Positions 44,685 through 53,948 of a stretch of DNA of 64,000 nucleotides are shown here, in pieces. The stretch is taken from assembly GCA_038363005.1 (NCBI GenBank), contig JBBQBI010000005.1, positions 199,323-263,322 on the forward strand, given 5' to 3'. Below the pieces are notes generated by a model, which saw nothing but the letters and a program-made list of their open reading frames with translations, was not told the DNA's origin and ran no database searches. This DNA is from JAKOWB01 sp038363005. Its GTDB lineage: Bacteria; Pseudomonadota; Alphaproteobacteria; Kiloniellales; JACOMY01. Numbering within the stretch: position 1 is the stretch's first letter; each line of letters starts with the position of its first letter. The translations under genes and the position numbers were made by a program.

Positions 44685-45803
44685 ATGAAGATCAAGCGGC
44701 TGGAGACCTTCGCGACCCCCTTCATCGCCTTCGTGCGGGTTACCGCCGACAACGGGTCGCAGGGCTGGGGCCAGCTATCGACCTATCAGAGCGACATCAC
44801 CGCGCTGGTGTTCCATCGCCAGGTCGCGCCCTACGTGCTGGGCACCGACATCTCGACCATCGACGTGCCGACCTTGCTGGCGTTGGGCGAGCGGGTGTTC
44901 GAGAAGGAGCACAAGTTTCCCGGCAGCTACCTGAAGCGGGCAGTCGCCGGCCTGGACACCGCGCTGTGGGACCTGGCCGGCAAGCGCGCCGGCAAGCCGG
45001 TGGTGGAGCTGCTGGGCGGCACGCCCGGACCCTTGCGCGCCTATGCCTCCTCGATGCGGCGCGACATCACGCCGGAGCAGGAGGCCGAGCGCTTCACCCG
45101 GCTGATCGGCGAGTTCGGCTTCGATGCCTGCAAGTTCCGCGTCGGCGCCGAGTACGGCCACGACGTCGACGAATGGCCGGGCCGTACCGAGGCCATCGTG
45201 CCGGCGATCCGCCAGGCACTGGGCCCGCAGGTGGCGCTGCTGGTCGACGGCAACAGCGGCTTCTCGCCAGCGCGCGCCATTGAGGTCGGGCAGCTGCTGG
45301 AGGCCAACGGCGTCGAGCATTTCGAGGAGCCCTGCCTGTACTGGGAACTGGACCAGACCCGGCAGGTGCGCGAGGCCCTGAACCTCGACGTCACCGGCGG
45401 CGAGCAGGACTGCGAGATGGCGGTCTGGCGCCTGGTGGTGCGCGACCAGGTGGTCGACGTGTTGCAACCCGACGTGCTCTACCTTGGCGGCATCGCCCGC
45501 ACCCTGGCGGTTTGCCAGCTGGGCCAGGCGCACGGCCTGCCGGTCACGCCGCATTCGGCCAACCTGGGCCTGGTGACGCTGTTCACCATGCACCTGCTGC
45601 GCGCCATCCCCAATGCCGGCAAGTACCTGGAGTTCTCCATCGAGGGGCCGGAGTACTACCCCTGGCAGTATGGCCTGTTCCGCAACGACCCCTACCGGGT
45701 CGAGGGCGGCCAGGTAACGGTCGGCGCGGAGCCCGGCTGGGGCATCGAGATTGAGCCGGAGTGGCTGGAGCGCGCGCAATACCAGGTCAGCGAGGCGTCC
45801 TGA
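44685..45803 (+). CDS. Mandelate racemase / muconate lactonizing enzyme family protein
   Basis: Enolase-superfamily enzyme, 372 residues from ATG 44685 (AGGA at a good distance; an ATG three codons earlier has none). Metal ligands are Asp188 (LLVDGN), Glu214 (HFEEP) and Glu240 (TGGEQD); bases are Lys150 in the K-x-R motif CKFRVG and His290 in TPHSAN. The Lys and His pair points to the mandelate racemase subgroup, which includes sugar-acid dehydratases and amide or hydroxy-acid racemases. It lies between the binding protein and the other ABC genes, so it probably processes the imported substrate. Confidence 0.88.
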   Translation: MKIKRLETFATPFIAFVRVTADNGSQGWGQLSTYQSDITALVFHRQVAPYVLGTDISTIDVPTLLALGERVFEKEHKFPGSYLKRAVAGLDTALWDLAGKRAGKPVVELLGGTPGPLRAYASSMRRDITPEQEAERFTRLIGEFGFDACKFRVGAEYGHDVDEWPGRTEAIVPAIRQALGPQVALLVDGNSGFSPARAIEVGQLLEANGVEHFEEPCLYWELDQTRQVREALNLDVTGGEQDCEMAVWRLVVRDQVVDVLQPDVLYLGGIARTLAVCQLGQAHGLPVTPHSANLGLVTLFTMHLLRAIPNAGKYLEFSIEGPEYYPWQYGLFRNDPYRVEGGQVTVGAEPGWGIEIEPEWLERAQYQVSEAS

Positions 45804-45930
45804 GGGACGGTGCCTCCCGCAACGCGGCAAACACGGGATGCGGGGCGGCGTTTTGTGTTAACGTCCAGGCGCCGGGGGGATCCGGCGATTGCGGTTGACG
45901 ATCGGTTGGGCTGCTAGCGGTGGGGCGGGG

Positions 45931-47022
45931 ATGGCGAACGATCTGGTCTTCGAAGGCGTGGTGAAGCGCTTCGGCAACTTCACTGCCGTGCACAATCTCA
46001 ATCTGACCATCGAGGAGGGCGAGTTCTTCTCCTTCCTTGGCCCGTCGGGCTGCGGCAAGACGACGATCCTGCGCATGGTCTCGGGCTTCATCGAACCCAG
46101 CGAAGGGCACATCTCCTTGGGCGGCGAAGGTCTGGCCGGCACCGGGCCGAACAAGCGGCCGACGGCGCTGATCTTCCAGAACCTGGCGCTGTTCCCGCTG
46201 ATGACCGTGGCGCAGAACATCGGTTTCGGCCTGGAGGTGCGCGGCGCCAGGGCGGCCCAACGCAACCGCCGCGTCGACGAGATGCTGGATCTCATCGCCC
46301 TGCCCGGCTTCGGCAAGCGCCGCATCGACGAGCTGTCGGGCGGCCAGAAGCAGCGCATCGCCATCGCCCGCGCGTTGGCGGTGGAGCCCAAGGTGCTGCT
46401 GCTGGACGAGCCGCTGTCGGCCCTCGACCTCAAGCTGCGCCAGCATATGCGCGCCGAGCTGCGCGCCATCCAGCAGCGCACCGGCATCACCTTCATCTAC
46501 ATCACCCACGACCAGGGCGAGGCGCTGGCCATGTCCGACCGCGTGGCGGTGATGAGCCAGGGCCACGTCGAGCAGGTCGGGCTGTCGGCCGACATCTACA
46601 ACCACCCGCAGACGCCCTTCGTCGCTTCCTTCGTCGGCGAGAACAATCTGTTCGCAGGTCGGGTCGCCGCCGCCGATGCCAAGGAAGCGGTGATCGACAC
46701 CGCCTTCGGGCGGTTGGCCGGGCTCAACCCGCGTGGCGTGTCGGTGGGCGAGGAGGCGTTGCTCTTCATCCGTCCCGAGCGGCTGCGCCTGCAGGCGCCG
46801 GAAAGCGAGGCCAGCAACCACATCCGTTCCAAGGTACTGGGCGGCATGTTCGAAGGCATCACGGTCAACATCTCGCTGGCCAACCCTGGCGGCAAGCCGG
46901 TGATGCTGACCATGTCGAACGACGGCGCCATCCCAACCTTCGACGAGGGCAGCGAGCTGGCGGTGCACTTCGCCACCGACAATGCCACCGTCCTGCCGAA
47001 GGGGAGCCTCGCCAGTGGGTGA
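45931..47022 (+). CDS. ABC transporter ATP-binding protein (PotA type)
   Basis: ATG at 45931; 363 residues. Walker A is GPSGCGKTT (37-45), the Q-loop is IFQNLALFPLMTV, the signature is LSGGQKQR, and Walker B is VLLLDEPLSALD. A C-terminal TOBE domain follows (about 280-360), as in PotA and related importers. It overlaps the first permease gene by eight bases. Energises import of the compound bound by the 43347 protein. Confidence 0.93.
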   Translation: MANDLVFEGVVKRFGNFTAVHNLNLTIEEGEFFSFLGPSGCGKTTILRMVSGFIEPSEGHISLGGEGLAGTGPNKRPTALIFQNLALFPLMTVAQNIGFGLEVRGARAAQRNRRVDEMLDLIALPGFGKRRIDELSGGQKQRIAIARALAVEPKVLLLDEPLSALDLKLRQHMRAELRAIQQRTGITFIYITHDQGEALAMSDRVAVMSQGHVEQVGLSADIYNHPQTPFVASFVGENNLFAGRVAAADAKEAVIDTAFGRLAGLNPRGVSVGEEALLFIRPERLRLQAPESEASNHIRSKVLGGMFEGITVNISLANPGGKPVMLTMSNDGAIPTFDEGSELAVHFATDNATVLPKGSLASG

Positions 47023-47908
47023 CGCCTTCAAACGCTTCGGCAAGGCTGGCGTCGCCTTTATGTTCGCCAGCACGGCGATCTGGGCGCTGATGCTGATCCT
47101 GATCCCGCACATCATGCTGCTGGACTATGCCTTCCACGCCAACCCGGGCTCGATCCAGAAGGGCTTGGCGCCGGAGGGGCTGACCTTCTATTCGTTCGAG
47201 CCGCTGTTCGATGACCTGGCGCGCAACACCTTCATCCGCACCATCCTGACCAGCTTCGTGGTCACCGGCCTGGCGCTGATGATCTGCTATCCCATCGCCT
47301 ACTACCTGGCGAAGGTGGCGACCAGCCGCTGGCTGAACGTGCTGATGCTGGGACTGCTGGTACCCTTCTGGGTCAACGAGGTGCTGCGCGCCTATGCCTG
47401 GCGCACCTTGATGTCGCGCAACGGCCTGCTGAACCAGGTGGTGATGGGCCTGGGCTTCGATCGCATCGAGTTCTTCAACTACGAACTGCCGGTGGTCGAC
47501 GCCAACATCGCGCTCTTCGTCGGCCTGATCTACAGCTACATCCTCTTCATGGTCTTCCCGATGTACAGCGCCATGGAAAGCCTGGACAAGAACCAGGTCG
47601 AGGCGGCGCGCGACCTGGGCGCTTCCTGGACGCGGGTGCACCGCAAGGTGGTGATCCCGCACGCCAAGCCGGGCATCGCGTCGGGCTGCATCGTCACCTT
47701 CATGCTGGTAGCCGGCAGCTACATCGTGCCGGTGCTGCTGGGTGGCCGCTCCAGCTTCTGGTTCACCCAGGCCATCGAATCGCAGTTCTCGGTGCTGAAC
47801 TGGAACGGCGGCTCGGCCTATGCCCTGGTGCTCGAGTTCATCTGCCTGGTCTTCATCATGATCATGATGAAGGCCTTCCGGGTGACCTTGCGCGACATCA
47901 CGCGATAG
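47015..47908 (+). CDS. ABC transporter permease (PotB type)
   Basis: GTG start at 47015, eight bases inside the ATPase gene, with GGGGAG before it; 297 residues and six membrane helices. The coupling-helix motif is EAARDLGASWTRVHRKVVIPHAKPGI. The N-terminal helix begins FKRFGKAGVAFMF. It pairs with the 47919 permease. Confidence 0.93.
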   Translation: MGDAFKRFGKAGVAFMFASTAIWALMLILIPHIMLLDYAFHANPGSIQKGLAPEGLTFYSFEPLFDDLARNTFIRTILTSFVVTGLALMICYPIAYYLAKVATSRWLNVLMLGLLVPFWVNEVLRAYAWRTLMSRNGLLNQVVMGLGFDRIEFFNYELPVVDANIALFVGLIYSYILFMVFPMYSAMESLDKNQVEAARDLGASWTRVHRKVVIPHAKPGIASGCIVTFMLVAGSYIVPVLLGGRSSFWFTQAIESQFSVLNWNGGSAYALVLEFICLVFIMIMMKAFRVTLRDITR

Positions 47909-47918
47909 GGGCCGGGAA

Positions 47919-48785
47919 ATGGACAAGTCCGACCGCGTGCTGACCTGGGCGATCCGCGCCTTCCTGCTGATCTTCTTCACCTACCTGCTGTTCCCGCTGG
48001 TCTACCTGATTCTGCTGGCCTTCAACGACAGCCGCATCCCGACGCACGAGAACTTCACCTTCACGCTGAAGTGGTTCGGCGAGGCCTGGAAGGACGAGCG
48101 GATGTGGGACGGCATCCAGACCTCGCTGGAGATCGGCGTGCTGGTGGTCGCCATCTCGCTGGTGCTGGGCATGGGCGGCGCCATGCTGCTGGTCCGCGTG
48201 CAGCTGAAGGCGAAGAACTTCCTCTATGCCGTGCTGGTCTCGCCGATCCTGGCGCCGGGCATCGTGCTCGGCATTTCCACCTTCATCTTCTGGAGCCAGC
48301 AGCTCGGCGCGCGGCCGGCTTGGTGGACCGCGGCGCTGGCACAGTCGAGCTTCATCTCGGCCTACTGCATGCTGATCTTCATCGCCCGCCTGCAGCGCTT
48401 CGACACCGCGCTGGAGGAGGCCGGCCTCGACCTCGGCGCCAGCCCGCGCCAGGTGTTCTGGAAGATCACCATGCCCTATATGCGCCCGGCCATGCTGTCG
48501 GCGGCGGCGCTGGCCTTTCTGCAGTCCTTCGAGAACTACACCACCACCTACTTCGCCATCGGTGCCGAGCAGACCTTCACTATCTTCATCGCCAACAAGG
48601 TGCGCCAGGGCGTGACACCGGCGGTGAACGCGGTGGCCTTTGTGATCGTCGCCACGACGATCCTGATCGCCATCATCCTGGAGGTACGCCGGCGGCGGCG
48701 CCTGCGGCGCGCGGCCGAAGTCACGCGCCAGGCCGAACTGGCCGATCTGGCGCTAGCCCAGGGCGTCGCCACGGCAGCGGAGTAG
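47919..48785 (+). CDS. ABC transporter permease (PotC type)
   Basis: The product has 288 residues, six membrane helices, and the EAA motif EEAGLDLGASPRQVFWKITMPYM. The FNDSRIPTHENFTFTLKWFGEAW segment after the first helix is typical of PotC. It is the last gene of the importer and ends 39 bases from the convergent phoB. The C-terminal tail is basic then Ala-rich. Confidence 0.93.
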   Translation: MDKSDRVLTWAIRAFLLIFFTYLLFPLVYLILLAFNDSRIPTHENFTFTLKWFGEAWKDERMWDGIQTSLEIGVLVVAISLVLGMGGAMLLVRVQLKAKNFLYAVLVSPILAPGIVLGISTFIFWSQQLGARPAWWTAALAQSSFISAYCMLIFIARLQRFDTALEEAGLDLGASPRQVFWKITMPYMRPAMLSAAALAFLQSFENYTTTYFAIGAEQTFTIFIANKVRQGVTPAVNAVAFVIVATTILIAIILEVRRRRRLRRAAEVTRQAELADLALAQGVATAAE

Positions 48786-48824
48786 CGCGCAACGGCGGCC
48801 CGCGCCGGGCGGAGGCGGGGCCGT

Positions 48825-49532
48825 CTAGGCCGAGACCGTCGCCCGGTCCAGCGCGTAGCCGGCGGAGCGCACGGTGCGGATCAGGTCGGCTTCCGCGCCG
48901 ATGTTCAGCGCCTTGCGCAGGCGGCGGATGTGCACGTCGACGGTGCGCGGCTCGACATAGACGTCGCGGCCCCACACGGCATCCAGCAGCTGCTCGCGCG
49001 AGAAGACGCGGCCGGGATGTTCCAGGAAGTGGCGCAGCAGGCGGAACTCGGTCGGGCCCAGGCGCACCTCACGCGGGCCGCGGTGCACGCGGTGCCCGGC
49101 CAGGTCCATCGTCAGGTCCTCGAACTGCAGCTGCTCGCTGGACAGCGCCGGGCGAGCGCGGCGCAGCACGGCGCGCAGTCGGCTGATCAGCTCGGCCGGC
49201 GAGAAAGGCTTGGTGACGTAGTCGTCGGCGCCGCTGTCCAGGCCGCGCACCTTGTCGGTCTCCTCGCCGCGCGCGGTCAGGATGATGATCGGGATGTCGC
49301 GCGTCTCCGGCGTGCGGCGCAGCCGGCGGCAGACCTCGATGCCGGAGAGATGCGGCAGCATCCAGTCGAGCAGGATGATGTCGGGGCGCTCCTCGGCGCA
49401 GAGCACCAGTGCCTCTTCGCCATCGCGCGCTTCGGCGACGCGGAAGCCCTCGCGCTCGAGGTTATAGCGCAGCAAGGTGACCAGCGCGGTCTCGTCCTCG
49501 ACGATCAGGACCAGCGGCTTCATCGGCTGCAT
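48825..49532 (-). CDS. phoB: Phosphate regulon response regulator PhoB
   Basis: OmpR-type regulator, 235 residues. The receiver domain accepts phosphate on Asp56 (IILLDWMLP), with acidic pocket Glu12-Asp13; a C-terminal winged helix (about 130-230) has LGPTEFRLLRHFLEHPGRVFSREQLLDAVWG. It binds Pho boxes when phosphorylated by PhoR. The ATG at 49532 has GAGGAG close upstream; a second ATG three codons in is possible. It starts one base after the phoU stop. Confidence 0.95.
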   Translation of the reverse strand: MQPMKPLVLIVEDETALVTLLRYNLEREGFRVAEARDGEEALVLCAEERPDIILLDWMLPHLSGIEVCRRLRRTPETRDIPIIILTARGEETDKVRGLDSGADDYVTKPFSPAELISRLRAVLRRARPALSSEQLQFEDLTMDLAGHRVHRGPREVRLGPTEFRLLRHFLEHPGRVFSREQLLDAVWGRDVYVEPRTVDVHIRRLRKALNIGAEADLIRTVRSAGYALDRATVSA

Positions 49533-49533
49533 C

Positions 49534-50259
49534 TCACTCCTCGCTCTGCGGGGTCATGACCTCGAAGGACGAGGCGTCGCCCTTCGGCCGGCTGCCGACC
49601 AGCGGCGTGCCCTTCACCTGGTAGTGGATGGTCTCGGCGATGTTGGTGGCGTGGTCGCCGATGCGCTCGACGTTCTTGGCGATAAACAGCAGGTGGGTGC
49701 AGGGCCCAATGTTGCGCGGGTCCTCCATCATGTAGGTCAGCAGCTCGCGGAACAGGCCGCTGTAGACCTCGTCGACCTCTTCGTCGCGGCGCCAGACCTC
49801 CATCGCCCGCTCGGCGTCGCGGTTGACATAGGCGTCCAGCGTATCCTTCAGGATGTCCTGCACCAGGCGCGCCAGGCGCGGGATGGCATAGGCCGGCTTG
49901 ACTGCCGGCAGCTGCGACAGCGCGATGGAGCGCTTGGCGACGTTGGCGGCGTAGTCGCCGATGCGCTCGATATCGCTGGAGACCTTGAGCGAGGAGACCA
50001 CCTCGCGCAGGTCGATGGCCATGGGCTGGCGCAGCGCCAGCACGCTGATCGCCTGGGCGCTGACTTCCTGCTCCAGGCGGTCGATCTCGGCGTCGCCCTT
50101 CACCACCTCGGCGGCCAGCGCGGCGTCGCGGCGGGACAGCGCCTGGATGGCGCGGGCAAGCTGCGATTCCGCCAGGCCGCCCATGCGCACCAGCGTCTGG
50201 CGCAGCTGTTCGAGGCTGTTGTCGAAGGATTTGACGATATGGTCCTGGGTCTGCGGCAC
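49534..50259 (-). CDS. phoU: Phosphate signalling regulator PhoU
   Basis: The product has 241 residues in two similar three-helix PhoU repeats, with FDNSLEQLRQTLVRMGGLAE at the start and acidic metal-binding helices (ERIGDYAANVAKR and ERIGDHATNIAE). It links Pst transport activity to PhoR, keeping the regulon off when phosphate is plentiful. It lies between pstB and phoB, the usual order. Confidence 0.96.
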   Translation of the reverse strand: MPQTQDHIVKSFDNSLEQLRQTLVRMGGLAESQLARAIQALSRRDAALAAEVVKGDAEIDRLEQEVSAQAISVLALRQPMAIDLREVVSSLKVSSDIERIGDYAANVAKRSIALSQLPAVKPAYAIPRLARLVQDILKDTLDAYVNRDAERAMEVWRRDEEVDEVYSGLFRELLTYMMEDPRNIGPCTHLLFIAKNVERIGDHATNIAETIHYQVKGTPLVGSRPKGDASSFEVMTPQSEE

Positions 50260-50282
50260 GGGCGGTACGTCCTCTGTCCTGC

Positions 50283-51071
50283 TCAGCCGAAACGGCCGGT
50301 GATGTAGCCCTGGGTACGCTCGTCGCTGGGGTTAGTGAAGATCATCGTGGTGTCGCCGGTCTCCACTAGGCTGCCGAGGTGGAAGAAGGCGGTCTTCTGC
50401 GATACCCGCGCGGCCTGCTGCATCGAGTGGGTGACGATGACGATGGTGTAGTTGCTGCGCAGCTCGTCGATCAGCTCTTCGATCTTCGCGGTGGCGATGG
50501 GATCCAGTGCCGAGCAGGGCTCGTCCATCAGGATCACCTCGGGGCTGACGGCGATAGCGCGAGCGATGCAGAGGCGCTGCTGCTGGCCGCCCGACAGGCC
50601 GGTACCCGGCGTGGTCAGGCGGTCCTTGACCTCGCCCCACAGGCCGGCGCGGGTCAGGCTCTCCTCGACGATCTCGTCCATCTCGGCACGATTGCGACCC
50701 ATGCCGTGAATCTTGGGCCCATAGGACACGTTGTCGTAGATCGACTTGGGGAAAGGATTGGGCTTCTGGAACACCATGCCGACGCGGGCGCGTAGCTGCA
50801 CCACGTCGAGGCTGGCGTCGTAGATGTCGCTGCCGTCGAGGCGGATATCGCCCACCACGCGACAGCCCTCGATAGTGTCGTTCATGCGGTTGAGGCAACG
50901 CAGGAAGGTCGACTTGCCGCAGCCCGACGGCCCGATCAGCGCCGTCACGCTGTGTTCCAACACATCGAGGTCGACATGCTTCAGCGCCTGGGCTTCGCCG
51001 TAGAAGACGTTGGTATCGCGCGCCACGATCTTGGCGCGTGCCGCGTGGCCATTGCTCTGCAGATCCATCAC
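50283..51071 (-). CDS. pstB: Phosphate ABC transporter ATP-binding protein PstB
   Basis: The product has 262 residues. Walker A is GPSGCGKST (47-55), the Q-loop is VFQKPNPFPKSIYDNVSYGPK, a PstB hallmark, the signature is LSGGQQQR, and Walker B VILMDEPCSALDP. Energises the PstCA channel. It follows pstA by 24 bases and precedes phoU. Confidence 0.97.
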   Translation of the reverse strand: MMDLQSNGHAARAKIVARDTNVFYGEAQALKHVDLDVLEHSVTALIGPSGCGKSTFLRCLNRMNDTIEGCRVVGDIRLDGSDIYDASLDVVQLRARVGMVFQKPNPFPKSIYDNVSYGPKIHGMGRNRAEMDEIVEESLTRAGLWGEVKDRLTTPGTGLSGGQQQRLCIARAIAVSPEVILMDEPCSALDPIATAKIEELIDELRSNYTIVIVTHSMQQAARVSQKTAFFHLGSLVETGDTTMIFTNPSDERTQGYITGRFG

Positions 51072-51095
51072 GTTTGTTCTCCGGTCGGTCGCATC

Positions 51096-52427
51096 CTACC
51101 AGCGCCGCTCGAAGCGTTTGCGCAGCAGGATGGCGACGGCGTTCATCAAAACCAGGAAGATCATCAGCAGGATGATGCCGGCAGCGGTCTTGGCCTGGTA
51201 CAGCGGTTCGGCCGAATCGGCCCAGAAGTAGATCTGCACCGGCATGGCGGTGGAGGGGTCGGTCACCCCATGTGGCGCCGCGACGATGAAGGCGAACATG
51301 CCGATCATCAGCAGCGGCGCGGTTTCGCCCAGCGCATGCGCGGCGCCGATGATGGTGCCGGTCAGGATGCCGGGCATGGCCAGCGGCACCACGTGATGCG
51401 TCACCGTTTGCAGTCGCGAGGCACCGAGTCCCAGCGCTGCCTGGCGGATCGACGGCGGCACCGCCTTCAGCGCGGCGCGGGTGGCGATGATGATGGTGGG
51501 CAGGATCAGCAGCGCCATGACGATGCCGCCGACCAGCGGCGCTGAGCGCGGCAGGCCGAAGAAATTCAGGAACACCGCCAGTCCGAGCAGGCCGAAGACG
51601 ATCGAGGGCACCGCGGCCAGGTTGTTGATGTTGATCTCGATCAGGTCGGTCCAGCGGTTCTTCGGTGCGAACTCCTCCAGGTAGGTCGCTGCCATGACGC
51701 CGATCGGGAAGGCCAGCACCAGGGTCACCAGCATGAGGTAGAAGGAGCCCAGGATGGCGGCGCCGAAGCCGGCGGCCTCAGGCTCGCGGCTGTCAGCGGC
51801 GGTCAGGAAAGACCACTCGAACTGCACCTCGGTGCGGTCCTCGGCGCTCAGCGCATCGACCCAGGCGATCTGCTTGTCGCTGACCTTGCGTTCGGATTCC
51901 GGACGGTCGCGCGGGATGTCGCCATAGATGAAACGATGCACCTCGTCACCAGCCAGCACCCAGACCCGCTGAGTGGTGCCCAGCAGGCTGGGGTCTTCCT
52001 CGATGGCGGTGGCCAGGCGGTCGCCGGCCCAGGGCGACACCAGCTCGCGCAGCGCCTTCTTCTCCTTGCGATCGGTGACCTCGGGGAAGCGGGCATAGAG
52101 AGCGTCGTTGATGATGTCCTTGTAGGCACCATCACGCTGCGCCTGCTGGAAGGACTCCAGCGAGCGGTCACCCTTGGGATCCAGCGTCGCTGCGTCATAG
52201 GTGACGTCGAGCGCGATGTAGCTCTGGAAGAAGCCGGGCACGCCCTTCCACAGGATGTTGCCGAGGAAGACCACCAGGAAGCCGACGGCCAGCAGGATCG
52301 CCGCCATGCCATAGGCGCGGAAGCGCGCCTCGGCGGCATAGCGGCGGCGCAGGCGGGCCTTGGACAGGTCCGGACGGCGGGTGGCGGAGTCCGCCGTCGG
52401 CTGCTGCGGAAGGGCGGCGTCAGTCAT
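51096..52427 (-). CDS. pstA: Phosphate ABC transporter permease PstA, long form
   Basis: The product has 443 residues, against about 300 in E. coli. The first membrane helix (about 35-60) is followed by a roughly 150-residue, charged, probably periplasmic insert (DATYDAATLDPKGD ... DRTEVQFEWSF) before the transport core, a form common in alphaproteobacteria. The core has six helices with FLMLVTLVLAFPIGVMAATYLEEFAP and QAALGLGASRLQTVTHHVVPLAMPGI. The ATG lies eight bases inside pstC. Confidence 0.95.
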   Translation of the reverse strand: MTDAALPQQPTADSATRRPDLSKARLRRRYAAEARFRAYGMAAILLAVGFLVVFLGNILWKGVPGFFQSYIALDVTYDAATLDPKGDRSLESFQQAQRDGAYKDIINDALYARFPEVTDRKEKKALRELVSPWAGDRLATAIEEDPSLLGTTQRVWVLAGDEVHRFIYGDIPRDRPESERKVSDKQIAWVDALSAEDRTEVQFEWSFLTAADSREPEAAGFGAAILGSFYLMLVTLVLAFPIGVMAATYLEEFAPKNRWTDLIEININNLAAVPSIVFGLLGLAVFLNFFGLPRSAPLVGGIVMALLILPTIIIATRAALKAVPPSIRQAALGLGASRLQTVTHHVVPLAMPGILTGTIIGAAHALGETAPLLMIGMFAFIVAAPHGVTDPSTAMPVQIYFWADSAEPLYQAKTAAGIILLMIFLVLMNAVAILLRKRFERRW

Positions 52428-53799
52428 ACTTTTCCCTGTACTTCCGCACGATGCGGAGCGCGACGAAGTTGAGGGCCAGGGTGATGGCGAAGAGCAGCAG
52501 GCCGAGCGCGAAGGCCGAGAGGGTCTTGGCGCTGTCGAATTCCTGATCGCCCACCAGGATGGTCTTGATCTGCACCGTGACAGTGGTGACGGCTTCCAGT
52601 GGATTGATCGTCAGGTTGGCGGCCAGGCCGGCCGCCATGACCACGATCATGGTCTCGCCAATGGCCCGACTGGCGCCCAGCAGCACCGCGCCGACGATGC
52701 CGGGCAGCGCCGCAGGCAGCACCACCTGGCGGATCGTCTCCGACCGCGTGGCACCCAGCGCATAGGCGCCGTCGCGCAGTGTCTGCGGCACCGCGTTCAT
52801 CACGTCGTCCGACAGCGAGGAGATGAAGGGGATGATCATGATCCCCATCACCAGGCCAGCGGCCAGCGCCGATTCCGAGGCGACGTCGAGACCCAGCAGG
52901 CTGCCGGTATCCTTCAGGAAGGGCGCCACGGTCAGCGCGGCGAAGAAGCCGTAGACCACGGTGGGGATGCCGGCCAGCACCTCGAGCGCCGGCTTGGCCA
53001 GGCCCCGGATCCGAGGCGTGGCGTACTCTGACATATAGATGGCGGCGAAGAGGCCGACCGGCACGGCGACCAGCAGGGCGATGCTGCTGATCAGCAGCGT
53101 GCCGGCGATCAGCGGAATGGCGCCGAAGGAGCCGGAGGAGCCGACCTGGTCGGCGCGGATCGCGGTCTGCGGGCTCCACTCCATGCCGAAGAGGAAGTCG
53201 AACAGCGGCACCTTGTCGAAGAAACGCAGCGATTCGAAGATCAGCGACAGCACGATGCCGAAGGTGGTGATGACGGCGATGGTCGAGCAGACGATCATCA
53301 GGATCTTGACCGTCCGCTCGACCCGCGGGCGGGCACGGAAGTCGGCGCTGGCGCGGCCCAGCGCACGCCACAGCATGAAGCCGGACACCGCCAGCACCGC
53401 GGCGCACATGGCCCAGCGCGCGGTGCCGCGGAAGGCGGCGTAGCGTTCCAGCGCCAGCTGCTGGTCGGGCGTGAAGTTCTGGCTGGCGATGGCGCCGCCG
53501 GCCTTATTGATGATGTCGTTGACCAGCAGGTCGTGCTGGTCGCCAGGCAGTGCCTGATCGCCGGCGCTGAGCCAGCCGTCGAGCAGCCAGCGGCCGAGCA
53601 ACGGCTCCAGCATCAGCCAGAGCACCGTGACGCCGAGGCCCACCACCAGCACCGACAGCAGGGCATAGGCGCCGTGGTAGCCCGGCCGCGAGTGCGTGAT
53701 GACACCAGTGCCGGCGAGGGCCACGACGCGCTGGCGGTTGATCACGTAGCCGGTGAGCGCGAGGAGCAGGATGGCGGTCAGAAGCAAACTGAGCGACAT
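52420..53799 (-). CDS. pstC: Phosphate ABC transporter permease PstC, long form
   Basis: The ATG at 53799 (MSLSLLLTAILLL) is chosen; upstream residues are not membrane-like. The product has 459 residues, longer than the enteric 319, with about 140 extra N-terminal residues containing two helices and an acidic stretch. Core motifs include MEWSPQTAIR, FGAIPLIAGTLLIS, and the EAA-loop GAYALGATRSETIRQVVLPAALPGIVGA. It overlaps pstA. It follows pstS after a 149-base gap holding a strong hairpin. Confidence 0.95.
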   Translation of the reverse strand: MSLSLLLTAILLLALTGYVINRQRVVALAGTGVITHSRPGYHGAYALLSVLVVGLGVTVLWLMLEPLLGRWLLDGWLSAGDQALPGDQHDLLVNDIINKAGGAIASQNFTPDQQLALERYAAFRGTARWAMCAAVLAVSGFMLWRALGRASADFRARPRVERTVKILMIVCSTIAVITTFGIVLSLIFESLRFFDKVPLFDFLFGMEWSPQTAIRADQVGSSGSFGAIPLIAGTLLISSIALLVAVPVGLFAAIYMSEYATPRIRGLAKPALEVLAGIPTVVYGFFAALTVAPFLKDTGSLLGLDVASESALAAGLVMGIMIIPFISSLSDDVMNAVPQTLRDGAYALGATRSETIRQVVLPAALPGIVGAVLLGASRAIGETMIVVMAAGLAANLTINPLEAVTTVTVQIKTILVGDQEFDSAKTLSAFALGLLLFAITLALNFVALRIVRKYREKYD

Positions 53800-53902
53800 G
53801 GAAGCCTCGTGCTGGGACCTTTGGCGCCGGCCGCCTGGGCCACCGGCGAGAACTCTCGACACCCTGGCGTCGCCCTCCGCAGCCGGGGGGGTGGCGGCAG
53901 GG

Positions 53903-53937
53903 GGCGGCGGCAGCCCTGTGGCCAGGGTGCCGCCGCC
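53903..53937 (-). other. Stem-loop between pstS and pstC
   Basis: Arms GGCGGCGGCA/TGCCGCCGCC plus CCCTG/CAGGG with one bulged base, and a four-base loop. No T-run follows. It is well placed to protect the pstS mRNA end and lower pstCAB expression. Confidence 0.75.
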
Positions 53938-53948
53938 GGCCGTACTGC

